Source: Owenia fusiformis (lineage: Eukaryota; Annelida; Polychaeta; Sabellida; Oweniidae). Taken from it: a DNA stretch of 21,000 nucleotides. Both the position numbers and the translations under genes were made by a program. The notes beneath the pieces are model-generated. The model was not told the DNA's origin. It saw only the letters and a list, made by a program, of their open reading frames with translations, and made no database searches. Shown here piece by piece: positions 19,676-21,000 of the stretch. Positions within the stretch are counted from its first letter, which is position 1, and the number at the start of each line of letters is the position of its first letter. Location: NCBI GenBank assembly GCA_903813345.2, contig CAIIXF020000349.1:1-21000 (forward strand), written 5' to 3'.

Positions 19676-19879
19676 TTAACCCCACACTGACTTTATTTTG
19701 TTTATTTTGTGTTTACAATTCAACTATTGAGTGATTGAAAAGGGTTTAATAAGTACAGCTTTGGTGCACTGCATGTGACAGTCATATTGTGTGTCACACT
19801 GGTTTTGGATAGCTTGCAGTGTCCATTCTTCAAAAACAACAAGAATGCACTCTTCTTTGTTACTACTGTACAATATTTA

Positions 19880-20158
19880 AGGTCAAAAAGGTGTTCAAAT
19901 TCACCAATTTTTCAAAATGATCTTCAAGGTCTCAGAAATTCAAATCTGACTTTATATTTGACAATTGACCTTCAATGACCTTCTCAATGAAAATAGGGTC
20001 TAAAAGGTAATTTTGTAACTTGCTTCAAATTGAATTTTTTTTCAAAATCACCTACAAGTTCTCAGACTGTCAGAAGACAAATCTGACCTTTGATTTGACA
20101 TTTGACCTCATTCTCAAGTTCAAAAAGATCAAAAATGTATTTTTCAACTTGCTTTTTC
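19880..20158 (+). repeat. ~130-bp degenerate tandem repeat, two units plus part
   Basis: TTCAAAATGATCTTCAAGGT at 19911 corresponds to TTCAAAATCACCTACAAGTT at 20041. Each is followed by CTCAGA, CAAATCTGAC, a TTTGAC..TTGACCT run and an AACTTGCTT block. Part of an earlier unit (GGTCAAAAAGGTGTTCAAAT) precedes it. The array ends exactly where the 616-bp duplication begins. Confidence 0.65.
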
Positions 20159-20384
20159 AACTATTTGTGCTAAGTTTACTAATACACATTTACCGACTCT
20201 GTATATTGCGAAATTCCCCGTGTCATGTTTTCTAAAAATATGTGCCTTTAATAGTAAGACACTGTTGATGATTTCTCATCCAGTTTAGACCTCAAAGGTT
20301 TAGAGTCAATTTTCTTGAGACCTAGACATCACTTTAAATCAAATGTTTTCACATATGCCGAATTTACCGTTCGAAATGTTAGCT
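20159..20384. repeat. 616-bp direct duplication, first copy (visible part)
   Basis: This matches 20775-21000 at a constant offset of 616 bp, with 4 mismatches in 226 bases and no indel by my count. The match continues to the window edge, so the full unit probably spans 20159-20774 and includes both candidate microexons. Confidence 0.93.
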
Positions 20385-20425
20385 CACTTTGTTAAAAAGG
20401 TTTTGATCTCACTTCAGCTACTTAC

Positions 20426-20446
20426 CCGTTCTTGCTCTCGTTTTCT
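20426..20446 (-). CDS. Candidate 21-nt microexon B (heptad RKREQER)
   Basis: On the minus strand a pyrimidine-rich acceptor (CCTTTTTTATTTATTTCAG) directly precedes 21 nt that are followed by a perfect GTAAGT donor. In phase 0 it reads RKREQER, entirely charged or glutamine residues, as in single alpha-helix or coiled-coil segments. Its length is a multiple of three, so inclusion or skipping keeps frame. It lies 146 bp downstream of microexon A in transcription order. It should recur near 21042-21062 if the 616-bp duplication is complete. The gene is not identified, and no other exon of ordinary size is visible in the window. The phase is inferred from the charged reading; the other two phases give mixed, uninformative peptides. 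Confidence 0.6.
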
Positions 20447-20592
20447 CTGAAATAAATAAAAAAGGTTTCCTAAAATAACACACATATATTTTAATAGATG
20501 CTTACGTCAGTTTGTAACTTCAAACAGCCAGTATTTGCTTACTTTTCAACCAAATTTCTTAATTTCATTAGGGTTTTATTTGAGCAACTTAC

Positions 20593-20613
20593 CTCTTCCT
20601 GTCGTTGTCTTTC
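20593..20613 (-). CDS. Candidate 21-nt microexon A (heptad ERQRQEE)
   Basis: On the minus strand the acceptor CTTTTGTATTTGCAG is followed by exactly 21 nt ending in GAG, then a consensus GTAAGT donor. Phase 0 gives ERQRQEE. Length, phase, donor and residue type all match microexon B. Joined in order they read ERQRQEE-RKREQER, an uninterrupted charged helix-former. Equal-length symmetric microexons with strong splice sites on both sides are very unlikely by chance. Micro-exon genes of schistosomes are a precedent for the architecture, not a homology claim. The parent gene is not recognised. Confidence 0.62.
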
Positions 20614-20754
20614 CTGCAAATACAAAAGTATAAAATTAAAGATATACAAACGTATAAGATGGATGTTAAGATTGATGAATGGATGGATGTTTGTACATAT
20701 GTATGGATTGATGCAAATTATTAATAATGTTTAGGTATAGTTTTCGAATTATGA

Positions 20755-20774
20755 GGCTTGTTCCTCTTGTCCTG
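20755..20774 (-). pseudogene. Possible decayed third microexon
   Basis: On the minus strand AAATAGTTCAG precedes GACAAGAGGAACAAG, which would read DKRNK, similar in style to the other two. No GT donor follows at the expected place, so if it ever was an exon its donor is lost. The edge of the 616-bp duplication falls within the candidate acceptor (20774/20775). Confidence 0.25.
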
Positions 20775-21000
20775 AACTATTTGTGCTAAGTTTACTAATA
20801 CACATTTACCGACTCTGTATATTGGGAAATTCCCCATGTCATGTTTTCTAAAAATATGTGCCTTTAATAGTAAGACACTGTTGATGATTTCTCATCCAGT
20901 TTAGACCTCAAAGGTTTATAGTCAATTTTCTTGAGACCTAGACATCACTTTAAATCAAATGTTTTCACATATGCCGAATTTACCGTTCGAATTGTTAGCT
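20775..21000. repeat. 616-bp direct duplication, second copy (cut by window end)
   Basis: This is collinear with 20159-20384, with four substitutions. The unit continues beyond the window. Confidence 0.93.

Overview
This window looks like AT-rich, gene-poor DNA from an invertebrate animal. The pointers are decayed LINE reverse-transcriptase sequence, many small terminal-inverted-repeat elements, a foldback transposon, degenerate satellites and GT-AG splice signals flanking tiny exons. There are no bacterial-style operons and no long open frames. A marine deuterostome or lophotrochozoan would fit, but the sequence does not settle the phylum.

Layout. 1-513: minus-strand remnant of a non-LTR retrotransposon reverse transcriptase. 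1394-1652: miniature inverted-repeat element with a perfect 5-bp target duplication. 2384-4596: 2.2-kb foldback element with a perfect 9-bp target duplication; its terminal repeats are built of 16-bp subrepeats and it holds an internal ~155-bp tandem array. 5021-5590: degenerate inverted and direct repeats. 5972-~6990: diverged inverted relative of the foldback element, itself interrupted at 6788-6816 by a tiny palindromic insertion. 7935-8110: foldback element rich in E-box and CRE-type motifs. 8296-8815: 11 copies of a conserved 17-bp near-palindrome separated by divergent spacers. 9183-~9700: ~180-bp tandem repeat. 11147-12538: CpG-rich block of interlocked inverted repeats. 13594-~13910 and 18040-18380: degenerate repeat clusters. 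15100-15208: possible minus-strand exon carrying a second tiny palindromic insertion. 19570-19675: hairpin. 19880-20158: ~130-bp repeats. 20159-21000: a 616-bp direct duplication associated with two 21-nt minus-strand exons.

The best evidence for an expressed gene is at the right end. Two 21-nt segments (20593-20613 and 20426-20446, minus strand) each have a pyrimidine-rich AG acceptor and a perfect GTAAGT donor. Each reads as seven mostly charged or glutamine codons (ERQRQEE, RKREQER). They lie in a segment that appears to be one period of a recent 616-bp duplication, so this may be a gene whose charged helix grows one heptad-sized exon at a time. The two most unusual mobile features are the 25- and 29-bp palindromic insertions with 8-bp target duplications, and the X-Y-X'-Y' arrangement of inverted repeats at 11.1-12.5 kb. 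Everything here was read by eye; no alignment, folding or database search was run.
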